Assembly: GCF_001649575.2 (NCBI RefSeq)
Contig: NC_051438.1
Coordinates: 23,854,816 to 23,918,815, forward strand
Direction: 5' to 3'
From: Kryptolebias marmoratus
Lineage: Eukaryota > Chordata > Actinopteri > Cyprinodontiformes > Rivulidae
Length of the DNA: 64,000 nucleotides
In this document: piece after piece, positions 13,191 through 26,740 of the stretch
Layout: every line of letters begins with the position of its first letter
Numbering within the stretch: position 1 is the first letter of the stretch
The notes under the pieces: model-generated
Databases searched by the model: none
Told to the model about the DNA's origin: nothing
What the model saw: only the letters and a program-made list of their open reading frames with translations
Program-made: the position numbers and the translations under genes

Positions 13191-13479
13191 ATACAAACCC
13201 AACTGCCAACACCGTGTATACATGAGCTCATCTAATATTATTCAGCCACACCAGCGTGACAAAAACACAGTCTGACACAAACATCTGCAAAAACTCAGGA
13301 CAGACGGACTTGTGCTTATCTAACAAATCAACCTCTGTATCACATTTTTTTCTTCCTCCAACATGTCCGACCTTTCTCAGCTCCTGCTGCTTCACGGGCT
13401 CAAAAATGGGAGCCGGTCCAAGTATTACTGGTAACATTAGTGTCAGTAATTTAATGCTCAGGTGTGAATGGATTCTCAA

Positions 13480-13680
13480 ACAAGCCGGGGAGGCCCCCGG
13501 TGAGGCCTGCGCGGGACCGCCAGGGCCAGTGGCAGGTTTAAATAAATACGCCGCTGAGCAGACGTGTCGGCAGCTGGGGCTCGGCATGGCTGCCGCTGTT
13601 TGTGTTGTGGCTTTGTGAGGTCGCTGAAGAGAAAGCAGCGGGACTCTTTGGAGGATTTCCTGGGAGAAGAGGACAAAAAT
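13480..13680. promoter_or_regulatory. small CpG-rich non-coding block
   Basis: About 200 bp with locally raised CpG (GCGCGGGACCG, ACGCCGC, GACGTGTCGG). No gene start can be supported here. It could be an enhancer or an unrecognised promoter. Confidence 0.2.
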
Positions 13681-13689
13681 ATATGTAAT

Positions 13690-15237
13690 CTAACCTGTGA
13701 GCTGCTGCTTGTGTTGCAAATGAGGAAAAAGAAATTGTGCTAAATTGTTCGTACAGGTGTTACAAACTCATCTTAATCTATGCAAAATGTTTAGTTTTTA
13801 TTGTTCTAAATTAAAAATATTTATCAATTCAGAAAACTTTATATTTGATAGATGGTAATGATTAACTGAAAAGACATGGTGCTGAAATTAAGGTGTTTTA
13901 TCTGTGTTGGTATTTTTAGATCAAACATTTATCCTAATGTTGTCAGAAACTAACACATTATTTTAAATATTAAATATCACATGAAGGGTATGAATAAAGA
14001 GTTTCATTTTATTTTTTTTATTAGTTGATGCTTTAGCAGATAAATATAATATGGCAGCTCTAATGAAGATCTAATAATAATTAAACATTTCTCATTTAAA
14101 ATATTTGGTGAAAGAACTGCAGAAACATCTATATTTTCCAGCTCAGTGTTTTCCATCAAAGACAAATAACAGCTTAGTTTTTTTTTTACTGGCCGACAAA
14201 CAGCAGCATGTCTACAGAAAGCTGTCATTTCAGTTCATGCATGTAAATAATCAACATTTTAAAAGCAACACTGTTTTTTTCTCAGGATATTTTATTTATT
14301 TTGCAGAAAAAAGCAACGTTGAAAAACTCCTGAACTGTTTTGGATTTCGAGCACCTATGCAGGAGACAAAAAATTGTTATTTAAGGAATTAAGAAACTGC
14401 TGAAATAATCTATAAAAGTGCAACCTTTGACATTATTATAGGCATGTGAAAACATGTGAGACAAAGAGAGGCAAGGAACTTGTCTAAAAGTGTCTCCAAA
14501 TTTACCTTTTGTCAGCTGACTAATCACTGGAGCGGTTACTGGAATCAGCATTATCTGCAGACTTTATTTGAGCAGTATGCTTGAATGACAGCATGACAGA
14601 AACAAAAGAAAACAGAGGAAATAAAACCCTCGAAGATGGATTTGAAAAGTGAAATCACAGGCACAGACAGGACAAGAGCCACTGCTGTCTGTCGGCAGCA
14701 GAGAGGGAGTCAATTAGGAGGCCACCAGATGCCAGATGAGCCTGTTCAGGGATAGTTTATAGATCAGGAACTGAGCAAAGGGAAAAAAAGTGCCAAAAGA
14801 GGAAGATCAGTTTCAGTGTTTCTTTCCAAGCTGCCACTACTCCCTCATGGATGTCCTGAACGTTGTTAAAAAAGCAGCAGCAGTTGATTCCTTCAGGCAG
14901 GCTGCCAGAGAGGAGAGTGCTCCTTTAAGTCCTGCAGTAAATCCTGTGGATTCATGCTGAGCCCCAGAGAAGACACCTGCAGGATATACGATACTGTATA
15001 TTTCAGCTCAGGTGCAAAACCATCACTGCACATTAAATCAGCTTTGTCATCACTCTCTTTTACAATCTGTCCTTCACAACACAGCAGGAGAGACACGTGC
15101 ACCAAAACTATCAAACCAGTTTAGATTTGATTTTATTCAATTGGTTCAGAGCACTCTCTTAAAAAGCTTTTTATTATCACGTGCTGTCAAAAGGCAAGGG
15201 CAGACAATAGTGTTATTGCCTGTGTGTGTGTGTGTGT
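13690..15237. other. gene-free DNA
   Basis: AT-rich to about 14480. More complex sequence follows at 14490-15010, where non-coding function is possible but unsupported. Confidence 0.5.
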
Positions 15238-15500
15238 TCATTACCAAATTATCACATGAACTGCTGGACTAATTTTAATAAAAATTTCATAAATTTATCA
15301 TTGGATGCACATCTACAACTCTTTATCTTTTGGAGTCAACCTAATTTAAGATGGCTGTCCTGCTAATCAACATAAGCCAACACAAAAAAGGCCATAACTC
15401 AGTCAGTTTTGAAGATATTGAGATAAACTTGATGTGGTAGTAGCTGAGAGTTGTCTCACAACATCCTATAATGTTACTTTCAAGGTTTCTCATCGTAAAA
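15238..15500 (-). repeat. dispersed repeat family A, copy 3 (inverted)
   Basis: In reverse orientation it shows the same core: GTTGACTCCAAAAG, AGCCATCTTAAATT and TGGTAGTAGCTGAGAG on the plus side, which complements the CTACTACCACA block of the other copies. Its 3' end abuts a TG run (15220-15236), matching the CA tails of the plus-strand copies. Confidence 0.65.
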
Positions 15501-15829
15501 TGACTGTAAGGTTGTATAAAGTTACAATTACTCTCTAATAGGGTGCAAAAATAAATGTTATATCTGGCTGCAAAACAAATTAAATTTAACCTCATTTAAG
15601 AATATTGACTTGAAACATCATTTTAACTCTAACGCTCTAAACCTTGGCCTCATGCTTCTTGGTCTTTTGCAGTTACTTGATGTAGTGATATTTGACTTCT
15701 GGCTACTGAGATAAAATGTTGCCTCAAAAACAAATAACTTAAACTTTTCTTTTTATGTCTGGGGTCCAAAAATGTCAAGTGTCAGCAGATTAAAATGCAG
15801 GTGTAACATGAAACGAGGAGTCCTCTGTT

Positions 15830-16310
15830 CAAAGTGTTCATCGCTCTACAGAGCCACTACCGAGGAGCTCCCATGTTCTCGATGTGAGGGGGGCGGTGAG
15901 CTTTGTTTTCCTGACTTATTGTGTTCCTCTGCTTGGTGAAACTCTGAGTGCAGAACCCTATCCTCCGCTCTATGAATAGCAGGGCGGCAAAAGCGCGATA
16001 ACAATAGCGGGAGGTTTGGGTGTTCCCTGCATCACACTCTCTGAGAGTCTCGCCTTTGGTTCATCCCCAGTCCCTCATCAAATATTGAACCCGCTGTCAG
16101 TCAGCAGTAGCTGCGCAGCCAGATCGAGACGGCTCAGGGGTAACACTTTTCACAGCTGGTGGGTTGCTGCGGCTGGATCGGCTGATGGCAGAAACTCTGC
16201 TGCGGTTGGTGGTGACACAAGATGTGGCTGCAGCTATAAATGTGAGGAAATGTGTTCATCATTTGTAGCAAGCTTTTCCAGATCCAGAGCTTCCCACAAA
16301 AAACAACAAG
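15830..16310. promoter_or_regulatory. candidate SOX-site regulatory island
   Basis: Complex block with GCGATAACAATAGCGGGAGG, which contains the SOX-type AACAATAG (16000-16007), and TATGAATAGCAGGGCGGC. Short frames here look spurious. Confidence 0.27.
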
Positions 16311-16694
16311 AGTAATGCACAAATTATAGTTTTAACTCAACACAAGTCAGTGATCTAAACTGATCTATAATCCAGTCAACTTTTTAGGGGGTCAAAATGA
16401 GGATAATTTATGTTCTGTTAATTTCTAGTTGTTCTTAAAATGCTGGAACTAACACAAAAAGATTAATTATTTAGATTATCAGTTGCATAATTGTTTTAAA
16501 GGTTAAAGATCTGATTGAACTATGATAAGGTAAATGTTTGATTCCAGACGGAGAACTGAGAGTTTGTCTTTCCTGCAGCAAATGAAGCCTGAGGAGATGA
16601 ACCAAAACCTTCAGCTCCTCAGTTGGCCTCTTGGATCAGTCTTCAAAGGTGAGCAAACTGACATAAAACTAAATTAAGATAAAACCGGAAAGGT

Positions 16695-16775
16695 TTCTCC
16701 CACAAACCATGCATGTTAGGTTAATTAGTAGGTGTTCCTAGGTGTGAGTGAGAAGGAAATAGATGGATGGATGAG
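16695..16775 (+). repeat. fragment of a common teleost repeat ending in ATGGATGG
   Basis: CATGCATGTTAGGTTAATTA, GGTGTGAGTG and GATGGATGGATGAG match, in order, the end of a very common teleost repeat as I remember it. It is strongly shortened. Confidence 0.5.
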
Positions 16776-17739
16776 AAAAAAAAGGATTTTCTGCAGGAAC
16801 TAAACATTATCTTCAAAACCTTTGTTGTTGCTGCTGTTTTTGTGTTTAAATCCTTAAAATTACTTTCTTAAAATTATTCTTATAACAAAGCAAAGATTCA
16901 TGGCTTAACCTCATGACTATCATTTATTTCTTAGCTGCCATTTGTTTAGCTGTTTTTAAATTTGTTGTCAGAAACGTGTCAACTGGTTGAGTTGTCATTT
17001 TTAGCGAAATGATAAAAATGAACACTGTGGCAGAGAAGCCTAATTTGACTTAATGAGAAAGGAATACAACATGTGGTTTGAGTTTTTAACTCGCTTTCAG
17101 TCCAGTGTTTGTATATGAATATTTTAAAAGGAAAAACATAACACTGTTTAAATGCCAAAAAATTACCAGTGATTCCAAAGGCTGTAAGTTAGCTTCGCAT
17201 TTATTCATCTTAATGTTTTATGTGTTACTTAAAAAATAAGAGAACTGAACAGGAAGACAATTTTTAAAGTAGTAGATTTAAAAAAAAATACATCTGAAAG
17301 TCACGTCTTTAAGAAACAGGAGAGAAATCCAGGAAACTGGATTAGAGTTTTCTGCTGATAATTCTTTAAAAATCAAGTTGTTGTTGCTAAAATACTTTTT
17401 ATTTGTGTCAAACTGTTGTCCTTGGTGTTTGCCATGGCTCCTTTTAAACAAATGTGAACAAATTGGGAAGGAGTGAAAAAGCAGATAATGTCCAAAGCAG
17501 AACAGCAGAAGTGATGCATCATCCAACAGGTGATCATCAACACGGGCCAGAGTAGTCTTAAAACCTTTTATTAATACTATTATTAGTTTATGTTTCTACA
17601 ACTTCACATTAAAATGTGCTTTAGACCAAAATAAACTTGTGTTTTAGGGTTTGCAAGTATGGATTATTTCTTTTGAAGGGCTCCTCTGTGAGTCCAAACT
17701 AGCAAAAATGAAAAAAGAAAGAAGGCAGAAAAAAAAAGA

Positions 17740-18640
17740 CACTTCTCTTCCTACTCCCCTCCACCCTGTTTCTTTGTACCAGTTTTGGGATTAGTCACAG
17801 GATACCACAGATATTAATGACTCCTGTTAAAATGAATATTAGCTGTCATCAAATCCCCTGCTGCACGATTTAATTTCCACACCCCAAAAACATAATGGGG
17901 GAAAACAAAACTCCCGGAGCTGTCAAAGAGCCTGTAAGTGGTGTTAAGTCTTGTCAAATGAACAAAAAGGAGGGAAATATTTTTCACAAGGTCCATCACA
18001 GCGATAATGTTTCAGGTGACATTCTCCCCTGATACACCTGAGACAGGTGACTTTTGCGTCGAGAGGATTATCTGTTTTGGCGTTTGTAGAAGTTTCTATT
18101 GTTATATGAATAACCAAAGAGCTGGCACCGCCAACGGGGGGGAGATGATGGCAGTGAGCTGACGTAAAGAGCAGCACGCTGGGTGACACGGCTTCTGCAA
18201 GTTTCCCCTTGTAAATGAAACAGGTTTTTATGAATACGGTTATTAAATATAACTCAATAATTCAAAGGATAACAGAATCAGTTTAATTGGAGGAGAAGCA
18301 TAAAAGATTCAAGGGGCCTCTTAAGTGCAGCACATCAGGTGCCACTTATAATGATGACAGATGGCTGTTTGTTGGGTTGGGTGTCAGATAGAAAAGGCTT
18401 TGTCATATTCACACTTCTCCTTGTTAGGCGTTGGATCAGGTTTTTCCTCTCAGAGCGCTTACAGAGTTTCTCTTTTTTCGTACACCAACTGTGACTGTGA
18501 TGAATTATTGAGACACAGAAAAATGAGGAAGCGGCAGCCACAACTTCTCTTGGCGGCGTCTTTTTCAATTAAATCAGCTTTTTATGATGCAGTTCGCAGG
18601 AAAAATTATGTTTTACAAACAACACTTGCATAACGAGTCA
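17740..18640. promoter_or_regulatory. candidate enhancer-like block with NKX and E-box cluster
   Basis: About 900 bp of repeat-free, motif-rich sequence. At 18321-18348, TTAAGTG, the E-box CAGGTG and an inverted CACTTA lie within 28 bp. Elsewhere it contains CAGGTGACA, TATTAATGACTCC and AATATTAGCTGTCATC. Confidence 0.33.
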
Positions 18641-18824
18641 TTAGCTTGAATTTCAGGCATTGAGGAGGGAACCAGAAGTGTGTATTATTGGATTAATATT
18701 ACACACACAAACCAAAAATATAAATTTATTGTCACATCCTGCCTCTGTTGGAAATTGAAGCATCTGAAAAACATTGAAGGAATGTCTGTCGCCTTTCATT
18801 CCAGAGATTTTGCTCACTTGTCAG

Positions 18825-18965
18825 AGTTCTTTAATAAATCAGATGTAGATGCACCTCAAATAATTACTTTCAGAGAGTTTCGTTAAAATATGTTCTCTGG
18901 TTCATGAAATATTTTGCTAACACTACAGATAAACAAACACACACAGACTCAGGGCAAAAGCATTA
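18825..18965 (+). repeat. dispersed repeat family A, copy 4 (3' end only)
   Basis: Only the terminal part is present: ATTACTTTCAGAGAGTTTCG, GGTTCATGAAATATTTTGCT, then AACA and a CA-rich tail. Confidence 0.65.
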
Positions 18966-20189
18966 TCAACCTTTTGCCTTCAGCGGTGGGCAATAAAAAT
19001 CACCCTGGTTAAGTTTTATTATTGATAATTAAATATTTGGCACTGAAAATACACCAAACGGGAGAAGTTTACAATGTTTGAGTGAGCACTACACACACAC
19101 GCACACACACACATCTCATGTCTTCATCTGTTCAGTGTTCTCTACATTTCCTGTCTCTAATTGCATAATAATTTGAAAACACTTAAGTTGACTCATTAGC
19201 TGCACATAAAGACCTAAAGAGGGGAAACACCTGTTCATTTACAGCATGCATTCTAAAAGAACTTTATACTTTGATGAAATGCAAAATAAATTAAAAAAAA
19301 ATAACAAAATGACTTGTGTTCTCAAAACTTACAAGTCTCAAACAATTATATGGTTATTTAAAAAATATATTAATCTATCTGCAGAGACTCTAGGAGCAGT
19401 TTTTTTGGAACTGTAAATCAAATGTTTTCACTCTTTGGCTTTCCACAGGAAAAAGACATTCGTGAGGCCTTTTTAAAACAACAAAACAAACAAACAAACA
19501 AAACATTTGGATTATATTAACGTTTCTGTGATCACACAAAAGGGAAGCAGCCCTATGGCTTTGTTAAATCAAAGAAAACAGGATATTTAAAAAATAAAAA
19601 ATGACCATGTTTGGTTTTGTTAAACGGAGAAGAAAAACCTGCAGAATCTCTTAATGTGCTGAACTGTTTATGGGTTTGCTTCAACTTCCTATAAATGTTA
19701 ACATTGTTCTGTAATCAAACTTAATAATGGCTTCATGTTTTGTTTAATATCCTCTGTTCTGAAAATATATAATATATAATGTCATGTTTAGGAACATTGA
19801 TGATGATATATTTCAATTTTAGCAGAATTAGATGGCAGGCCTTTCTGTGCCTCAGGAATCATCATATAAAACAGGGTGGTTAACTGTAATATTTGATTAA
19901 CTTGTCTTTCTTTTTGAAATAAAATTAGCAGCATTTAGGTGAAATCTGCCATAAATCTTTGATTATATTGGATAAAACGAGCAAACTGTACAAGATGTTT
20001 TAAATTTACTTGCTAAAGTAAGAAAAAAAAAAAGTCCTGAAACTTTTGTTTTTTCAGTGACCACGATTGAAAATGACCCACAGACATGTGGCTGAGACAG
20101 CTACAATTTCTTTTGAATGGGATTAGAGGAAAATGGCTTCCTCAGACTCCTTATTATTTTCCTGGTTTGTACATTCATGTTGTAACAGT
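18966..20189. other. AT-rich gene-free DNA
   Basis: Nothing beyond simple repeats and short A/T runs. Confidence 0.55.
19089..19113 (+). repeat. (CA)n microsatellite
   Basis: CA run with a single CG interruption. Confidence 0.85.
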
Positions 20190-20620
20190 CTGACTGAAAG
20201 ATGTGGCGTTTTTGTACTGCAGCCCCTGTCTCCGGTGATCGATGTGGTGACTTCAGGATGGATTTGACCCGCGCGGCGTCACCCTTTGCCATCTTGCAGC
20301 ACCCTTGGCTCACACACCTCTGTGCAAGAAACCCAAGACCTCAGGCCACAAAGGGCTATGTAAAGCATCTCACCTTTTCCTCTCAGAATAGTAATTAACT
20401 TGCCTCTCACCTCCCTGACCAGCCTCGTCTTCCGAACAGCCTGGCAATCACCAGACACTTTACACAACAGCCTGCACTCGGCAACTCGACCCTCTTGGGT
20501 CCTTTTCTTCTTTTGTGACACTTTTCTCAGTGGCACTTCTCTTTCCAAAGGATGGCAGCCGGCCACACCTCACAAACACCAACAGTATCATCACACCCTG
20601 CAGTGTCTCGATGAAAACAG
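20190..20620. promoter_or_regulatory. candidate regulatory island
   Basis: GC-richer block with GACCCGCGCGGCGTCACC and later AGTAATTAACTTG. Overlapping frames on both strands argue for non-coding DNA. Confidence 0.22.
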
Positions 20621-20869
20621 TTGAACAGATCAATGTGAATTAGTACCTACTTGTAGGTGATTTCATATGTTATAAAAGCAAAAAAAAAAAAACATTTTGA
20701 TGTGCAGCTCAAGCGACAGACGTCAGTAAATCACAGGCTCCACTCTTTCCGTAGGTCAGGTTTTAAAGTAAGAAAATATTAAAGACTTATTAACTTTTAG
20801 TGGATGTTCAGTGCAGGTCAAGAAATGGAAATAGACTGAAGGGCCAATAAAAGCATGACTCCTTCTTTG

Positions 20870-21180
20870 GCGCAGCTCAGGACAAAAGCAGCCCTTAAAT
20901 CAGATCTGAACAACTCGGCCTTGTTCGTCGCTCAGCCTGTCTGAGCTCCACATTAGGAGTGTTTGGAAGGGTGAGCCTTTGGGGCAGTCCAGCACCTTTA
21001 TTTCCATCAATAATTTCCTCTTCTTGCCTGATGACCGTAGAGCCCCCAGCACAGGCTGGTTTTGATTAACACTGCTGCGTACAATAAGTGTGACCTGCAG
21101 CGTTCGTGATGCTGTGATGGATACTCTGAAAAAAATCACACCATCCAGCTTTTCCACAGTGGCCACATTGTGTTGGACAG
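20870..21180. promoter_or_regulatory. candidate regulatory island
   Basis: Complex sequence with TTGTTCGTCGCTCAG and CAATAATTTCC. An 88-codon minus-strand frame covers it but shows no protein-like features. Confidence 0.2.
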
Positions 21181-21449
21181 AGCGAGGAATTCTAACGTCA
21201 CCTCACATTATATCAGCACTTTTCGTGCTTCACAATATAATCCTGCTACTTTTTCTTTTTCCAAACGTACAACTTAGCTTACTGGCAACACAGTGGAACA
21301 ACGTTGTCTGTTACATCCATAAAATGACCCACGTACTGTCGCTGCACATTTCTTTCAAATGCTGCAAGAAAAATCCCTTGATTTAAACATTTCAGTGCTG
21401 CTCTGTATCGTGCCAGTTGCTCATTTAGCCATATATTGTTGTTGGCTGA

Positions 21450-21565
21450 ACCAGTGGGGTGGTGTTGTGATTAGTGTCACGGTGCTTCAGCCAGACAGCC
21501 AGAGCTCAATTCCCTTTGACAGCCAAAGTCCACCCTGCTGAGGTGCCCTTCAGCAAGATATGGAA
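21450..21565 (+). repeat. fragment of a common teleost SINE-like repeat
   Basis: GTGGTGTTGTGATTAG, a GAGCTCAATTCC block that looks like a decayed tRNA-type B box (GGTTCAATTCC), and GCTGAGGTGCCCTTCAGCAA all occur in order in common teleost repeats. It is degraded. Confidence 0.45.
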
Positions 21566-24500
21566 TTCTTTCCAGCTGCAGGGATGCAGTTCTGAAGCAG
21601 CCTTCACCTGCGTTCAGACTGACGTTAGCCTTACCAGAATAAAATATGGCCTTTTCATCTATTAGGAGGGGGCCACTTCAACAAAACACAGGTTTGTCAA
21701 CCAAAAAAGTAAAATCTGGCTCAGATTTAAGAGAAGCAGTTATAACTCATCCTTAATGACTGTGTGGGGGGGGGTTTTGGTTTAAGTTGTTAATGAAATG
21801 ATGAAAGGTAAATTACTGCTGACAGAGTAACTTTCCAGTGTTGTAGAATCTGTTCTTAAATCCTCTGATCATCTGATAAAGTTAAAAACCTAAAATCCTT
21901 TTTTAAAACTGAACTCCTTGGACTGGCTTACACTGCCTAACCAGTGCCTGATACAAGACTTTTGATTGTCTTTTTCTCTTTAAATAGTTTTTCTGTTGTT
22001 ATATTTGAGCATCCTGCTGAGATCAAACTACACATAATGAGCCCAACTGATCCAGCAGACAGAAAGGAAATAAGCATGGGGTGTCCTTTAGTGTCACAAT
22101 GAACACAATAAAAGTGAAGTTTTAGGGCTTGAACATTTACAACATATCTAAGGACAGGACTATCCTCCACTTACATATTCCATATTACATATTAGTCATT
22201 TTCGAAGTAATGTTATCAATAATAGTACCTCATCAGCCATGATATCAGTCATAGAGCATGGAGTATGGAGAAAAGCGCAAAAGTCTTCATCCAGGCTAGG
22301 CTAACAGCTAGCCAAATGAGAGCCCTTTTATATGATTTTTCAGGCCTATATAACAGCTGTTTTGCAAAAACAACATACCAATGTGAAAGAATGCTACATT
22401 AGTTGATGTGAAACCTCTACAAACAATGTCCGTGTTACACAAAGTGTTTGCTGAGCAAAGACCCACTGAAATAAATCTTGTATATTGTCAATGGTGCTGA
22501 GGCTGCAAATATATTATTGTGCCTGATCAGTGCATCTTGTCAGCCCATAACTCCACTTCTGCTGGATTCAGGTTCATATTTCTGTGCTTTTTGGTTTTGA
22601 AAAGAGGCGGATTAGACAAAATGCATGTTTTCAACACAGCTGCACAGTTTTTCCTTGTTGAAGCGGTTTTCCCTTTAGGGAAATGACCACCTGAAGCATG
22701 TCACTCATGCTGTCAATAAACACGTATGTGCTGTGTTACGTGCCATCTTCACAGACTGTTGTTTCTCCACTGAGGCTTGAGCAAGAGGCTCATTTCTGAG
22801 GCTCAGAGCTGAATGAATTTTCCAGTGAGATATGAAGTGAAAGTTCCAGTCTGATGCACGTTAAATGGGACATAATGTGGGGCACAGATCAATATGGAAT
22901 TACCACATTTCCACATATCCAGAAGGAATATGCCCTCTGTAATTAGAAGTAATGCTGAGTTTGTTTTGGCAAACACAGTTTTTCTTCTTAAATCACAGAG
23001 CCATACTTCCCATGTAGAGGAGCCACGTTTAAACTAACACTCTTTACTGCCTCCAGGCGCTGCAGAAACTTATGTAAAAGCCTCTAAAAAAGTGTCATTA
23101 CTGGATAAATGCTATTTTCAGTGGTTGGTAATGAATAGCACTTAAAAAATGAATAGCTCTCCTCTCAGGTTCTATATCCAAAGTATTTTGAGGAACAATG
23201 AGGAAAGAATCACAAAGCAGGGGACAGGTAAAAGCAAAGTTGAGTGATGATCCTGTAATCTGCCTCCCTCTTTCTATTTTCCCTGCCCTTATTAACTCCT
23301 TCATTTCTTTCCATCTCCCAACAGATGCAGTAAGAAGTGACACACAACTCTGGCTCCACCCAGTTCGAGGCTCTTTGTTTGAGGATGGACACAAGCTGAA
23401 ATAAAGTGCTAAGAAGTGGGTAAGTGCTCAGGTGTTGGATGAGTACAGTGGCTTTTACATGATGACATCATTGTGTTTTCTTCTAACGGAGCAGATCCTT
23501 TATCAAACGTGATCTGAATAAGCCTGCAAGCCAGAGAAGGGCTCAGTTATCAGCTCTGAAAAGGCCGTGCTCATTTATCATGTGTTCATGTTGAAAGAGG
23601 CAGCGCCTGACTTTTTGTTATGATGTGCACACTTGCAGCATATCGAACGCTCTCATAGTATCTTAACAAGGATGATTAGATGTTAAGATAGGGATCTACT
23701 TTTACACAGAGTAAACACAATTATTATGCTTTTGTATCTCATTTTTCACAAGGGGATTTTAGATTGCAACATATTAAACAAAATAATATTTTTTTATTAT
23801 AATTTTTTGCTTGATATTTAAACAACAATGGCTTGCAAGCATTTACTGTTAGATTTCAGCAAAAATTACATATTTATTTAGCAAATTATGTTAAAAATGT
23901 ACAACACCTACATGCACTGTAGGGGTTTTAGTAAAATGTATTGAATAACAACACCTGTTTTTAAAAGTCGAAATAGAAAGAAATTGGTGGAAAACCTATA
24001 CCAGCACAGATTTAAAGTTCAGTAAAAATAAAGTTATGCCTTTACATAAGTTTTATAAGCTGTAAAGGCAAAAGAAGATGGGACAGTCAGATTCCTACTG
24101 GGGGCTCAGTCTCTTCTTTATCATATCTAAATGCATTATTTTTCAATCTGTCTTTATATTTCTAGTTTCTTCCTGCCAACACAGAATCTTCAGTTAACTT
24201 TATGTCCCTTAATCAGAAATTTAAAGATCAGATCATAGACATATTATGGTGCCCCCGCCTTCTTTCATTTTTGAGAATTGAAGCCAGCAGGAATCTCTTT
24301 TTATGGAAGCTGCCATGTTGAATCATCAGAAGTCCCACCTACTCCTCCACACACGTAACTTACTGAATTTCTTCATCTTAAAAGGCTGGGGCAGCAAAAG
24401 ATGCAAAGTTAAATTTTCATCTTTGGGTTTTTTGTTGATAGATCAAAAGATGCCGTACAAAAAGTGTGTTTTTGTTACGGCTGTCATTGCACCCTTACTT

Positions 24501-25589
24501 TTGAGTATCCCAAATCTGACGTGCAGTTTGGATTGGGAACAAAGCACAAATGTTCAGCCTGTAGAGAGTCATACTTTAGGTTTTCTGTCCCCTGTTCCTC
24601 TCTTTCAGAATCTTTGCTTTTGCTGGCAGGTCTTCTCACCAAAGCAGTAGGCTATAAATATGTCCTCTCAGAATGCCCACATCCTTACCCTTAAAATAAA
24701 TTGTATGCCTCTTAGCTGGAGCAGACACATGGCACCTACCAGGACAGTGTCATCTGTCTCCACAAACAGTTAATGAGACAGAGTTCTCAATTCAGTATGT
24801 TGAAACACACAAACACACACAGCAAAGGAGAGAAATCCTCTGTAATACTCTGGGAACTAAGCAGCTCTGGTTCACCTCAGGGTGCCGAATAAATTGATGC
24901 CAGTTTTGGACCACTGCAGCCTTTAAATCTGCCTTGCCTGTCACTCCATTTGCTGCTGGCTGACCCAAAGAAACAGAGGGGTGACTGGAGATCATCAGAG
25001 GAACTGACTCAGTCCTGCCTATTCTCGCAGCACTGTGGGTCTGGCACTCTGCACAGGTGGAAAACGGAAGAGGGTGAGTGGGTAATCATGAGGGTGTTGG
25101 CCTTCTTTCTGCCCACACACACAAAAAAAAGGAGCGCAGCCCACAACTATGAACCTCTTACTAACTTGTTGTGTGTGGAGGTATTTTTTTAACTGTCATC
25201 ACAGAGTTTCGTGCAATGGGAAATACAGAATCCAAATCCAAAAAAGCAGAACTTGTGCCCGCTGACCTCCAGAGGGAAGAAGTGCTCAGGTTTTGTAAAA
25301 GGATCAAGAACAGTCTAAGATTATAAAAAAGACAAAATTCAATGTGTCAGACTAAATACTAGCAAATGTATTTTGTTTGTTTTTTTTCTTCTGCATCTTT
25401 CCTTACAGGTAATGGGAAAAACATCAAAACCAAGCAAAGCACATACTGCTTCACAAGGAGCTGCTAAGAAAAAAAAAACTGGTTGACAAATTCATTTTTA
25501 GGCAAGTCCCCCTTGACTTTGTCAGTCTGTGAAAACCTAACCCTTCTCAGGCATAATCCTCTCACTAATATTCTTTCCTTTCGTCTTTA
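21566..25589. other. gene-free DNA left of rab28
   Basis: No gene supported. Slightly more complex at 22680-23090 and 23450-23640. AT-rich at 23700-24060. Confidence 0.5.
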
Positions 25590-26330
25590 GGGGAGCATTG
25601 CTGTTGTGAGGGTCTAAGCTGGAAAAGGGCTGCAGTTGTTTTCTTTGCTAAAACACCTGTCTAAACAGCAGCAAAGCCAAGGGCGAGTCTCGCCTGTCAG
25701 CGCTGGTGACAGCTCTGGACAAAAATTCAGCAGAGACATATCCTAAGACGTCCACTCATGCAAAACAATGCACGTGTGCAGGAATGACCCCACCTGGGCT
25801 GCCTCACTCGCCGTTAACACTCACAATCTGCAGCAAAAAACCTGAGAGGAGATAAAATAGAGATATTTGTTGACATTGACACTGCTAAAAAAAAAAAAGG
25901 TCAACTCAAATCTCTTTACAGTTATGTGAGAGCAACAAAAGACTAGACTGTGTAAGTGATTAATTAATAGAGCTTACAACCATCTGTAAAGAAGTTTGGA
26001 TCATCTGTCCAGAGTGGATTTAGGAGCTTTTTCAGTGAAGATTTACTGAACAAAGACCAGGTGGCTCATTAGCTACCAAGGATTAGTTTGGTCTGTATAG
26101 AGAAGGATCACTGGGGTGGTCAAATTTCTGTCCTTGCGCTTCAATTTCAACGCATGGATCTTTAATATGTAACGTCCTTATCGGCAATAGTCCAGATCTC
26201 ATCATCTGGCGCTCGCCTGACCTCCTCCAGGGGCCTCTTCCATTTGGATTTTTTTCTCAGCATGAAGTGAAAAATTGCAGTGACACCGAGCCCCAAATGT
26301 GGCAAAAGCTAACAAAGGTTGAGTAATGAG
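25590..26330. promoter_or_regulatory. candidate regulatory island
   Basis: Contains CTGTCAGCGCTGGTGACAG, an imperfect palindrome, and CATGCAAAACAATGCACGTG. A second dense part lies at 26180-26320. It is the last such block before the rab28 3' end. Confidence 0.25.
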
Positions 26331-26621
26331 AAAGTCTGCACACATTGTCCAGAGCTCTCATTGAGAACAGTAAAACTATACTTCTCAAACTAACACTGCC
26401 CACTAATTCAGGGCTTCAACAAATTACATTTTAATACTGCGCAGACTGCAATTCAGTGCAGTATTTTCACAGTAATAGGAGACACAATGTATTTTTGGTA
26501 AAATAACTATGAAAATTAAGAATCTATGTTTTGTTCTGTCTTCATTGACAGTTAATTTATATAGAAAGTAAACAACTGAAAAGTTTCATGCTGTAACATA
26601 TATGTAATGTCTTAAATTGCT

Positions 26622-26740
26622 ATTAAAAGTACTCATCGCAAAATATGAAATCAGACACAAAAAGGACAGCTAAACTATACCAAGTGGTGCAGGTTGAAAG
26701 CGTTTACTCCAGTAGTTTTCCAGATATATTGATGTGCAAT
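26622..26740 (+). repeat. dispersed repeat family B, copy 1
   Basis: About 120 bp that aligns with 51939-52060. Shared blocks include ATTAAAAG, ACTCAT, TATGAAATCA, GGTGCAG, TTGAAAG and GTTTACTCCAG. No ends or target duplications are recognisable. Confidence 0.6.
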
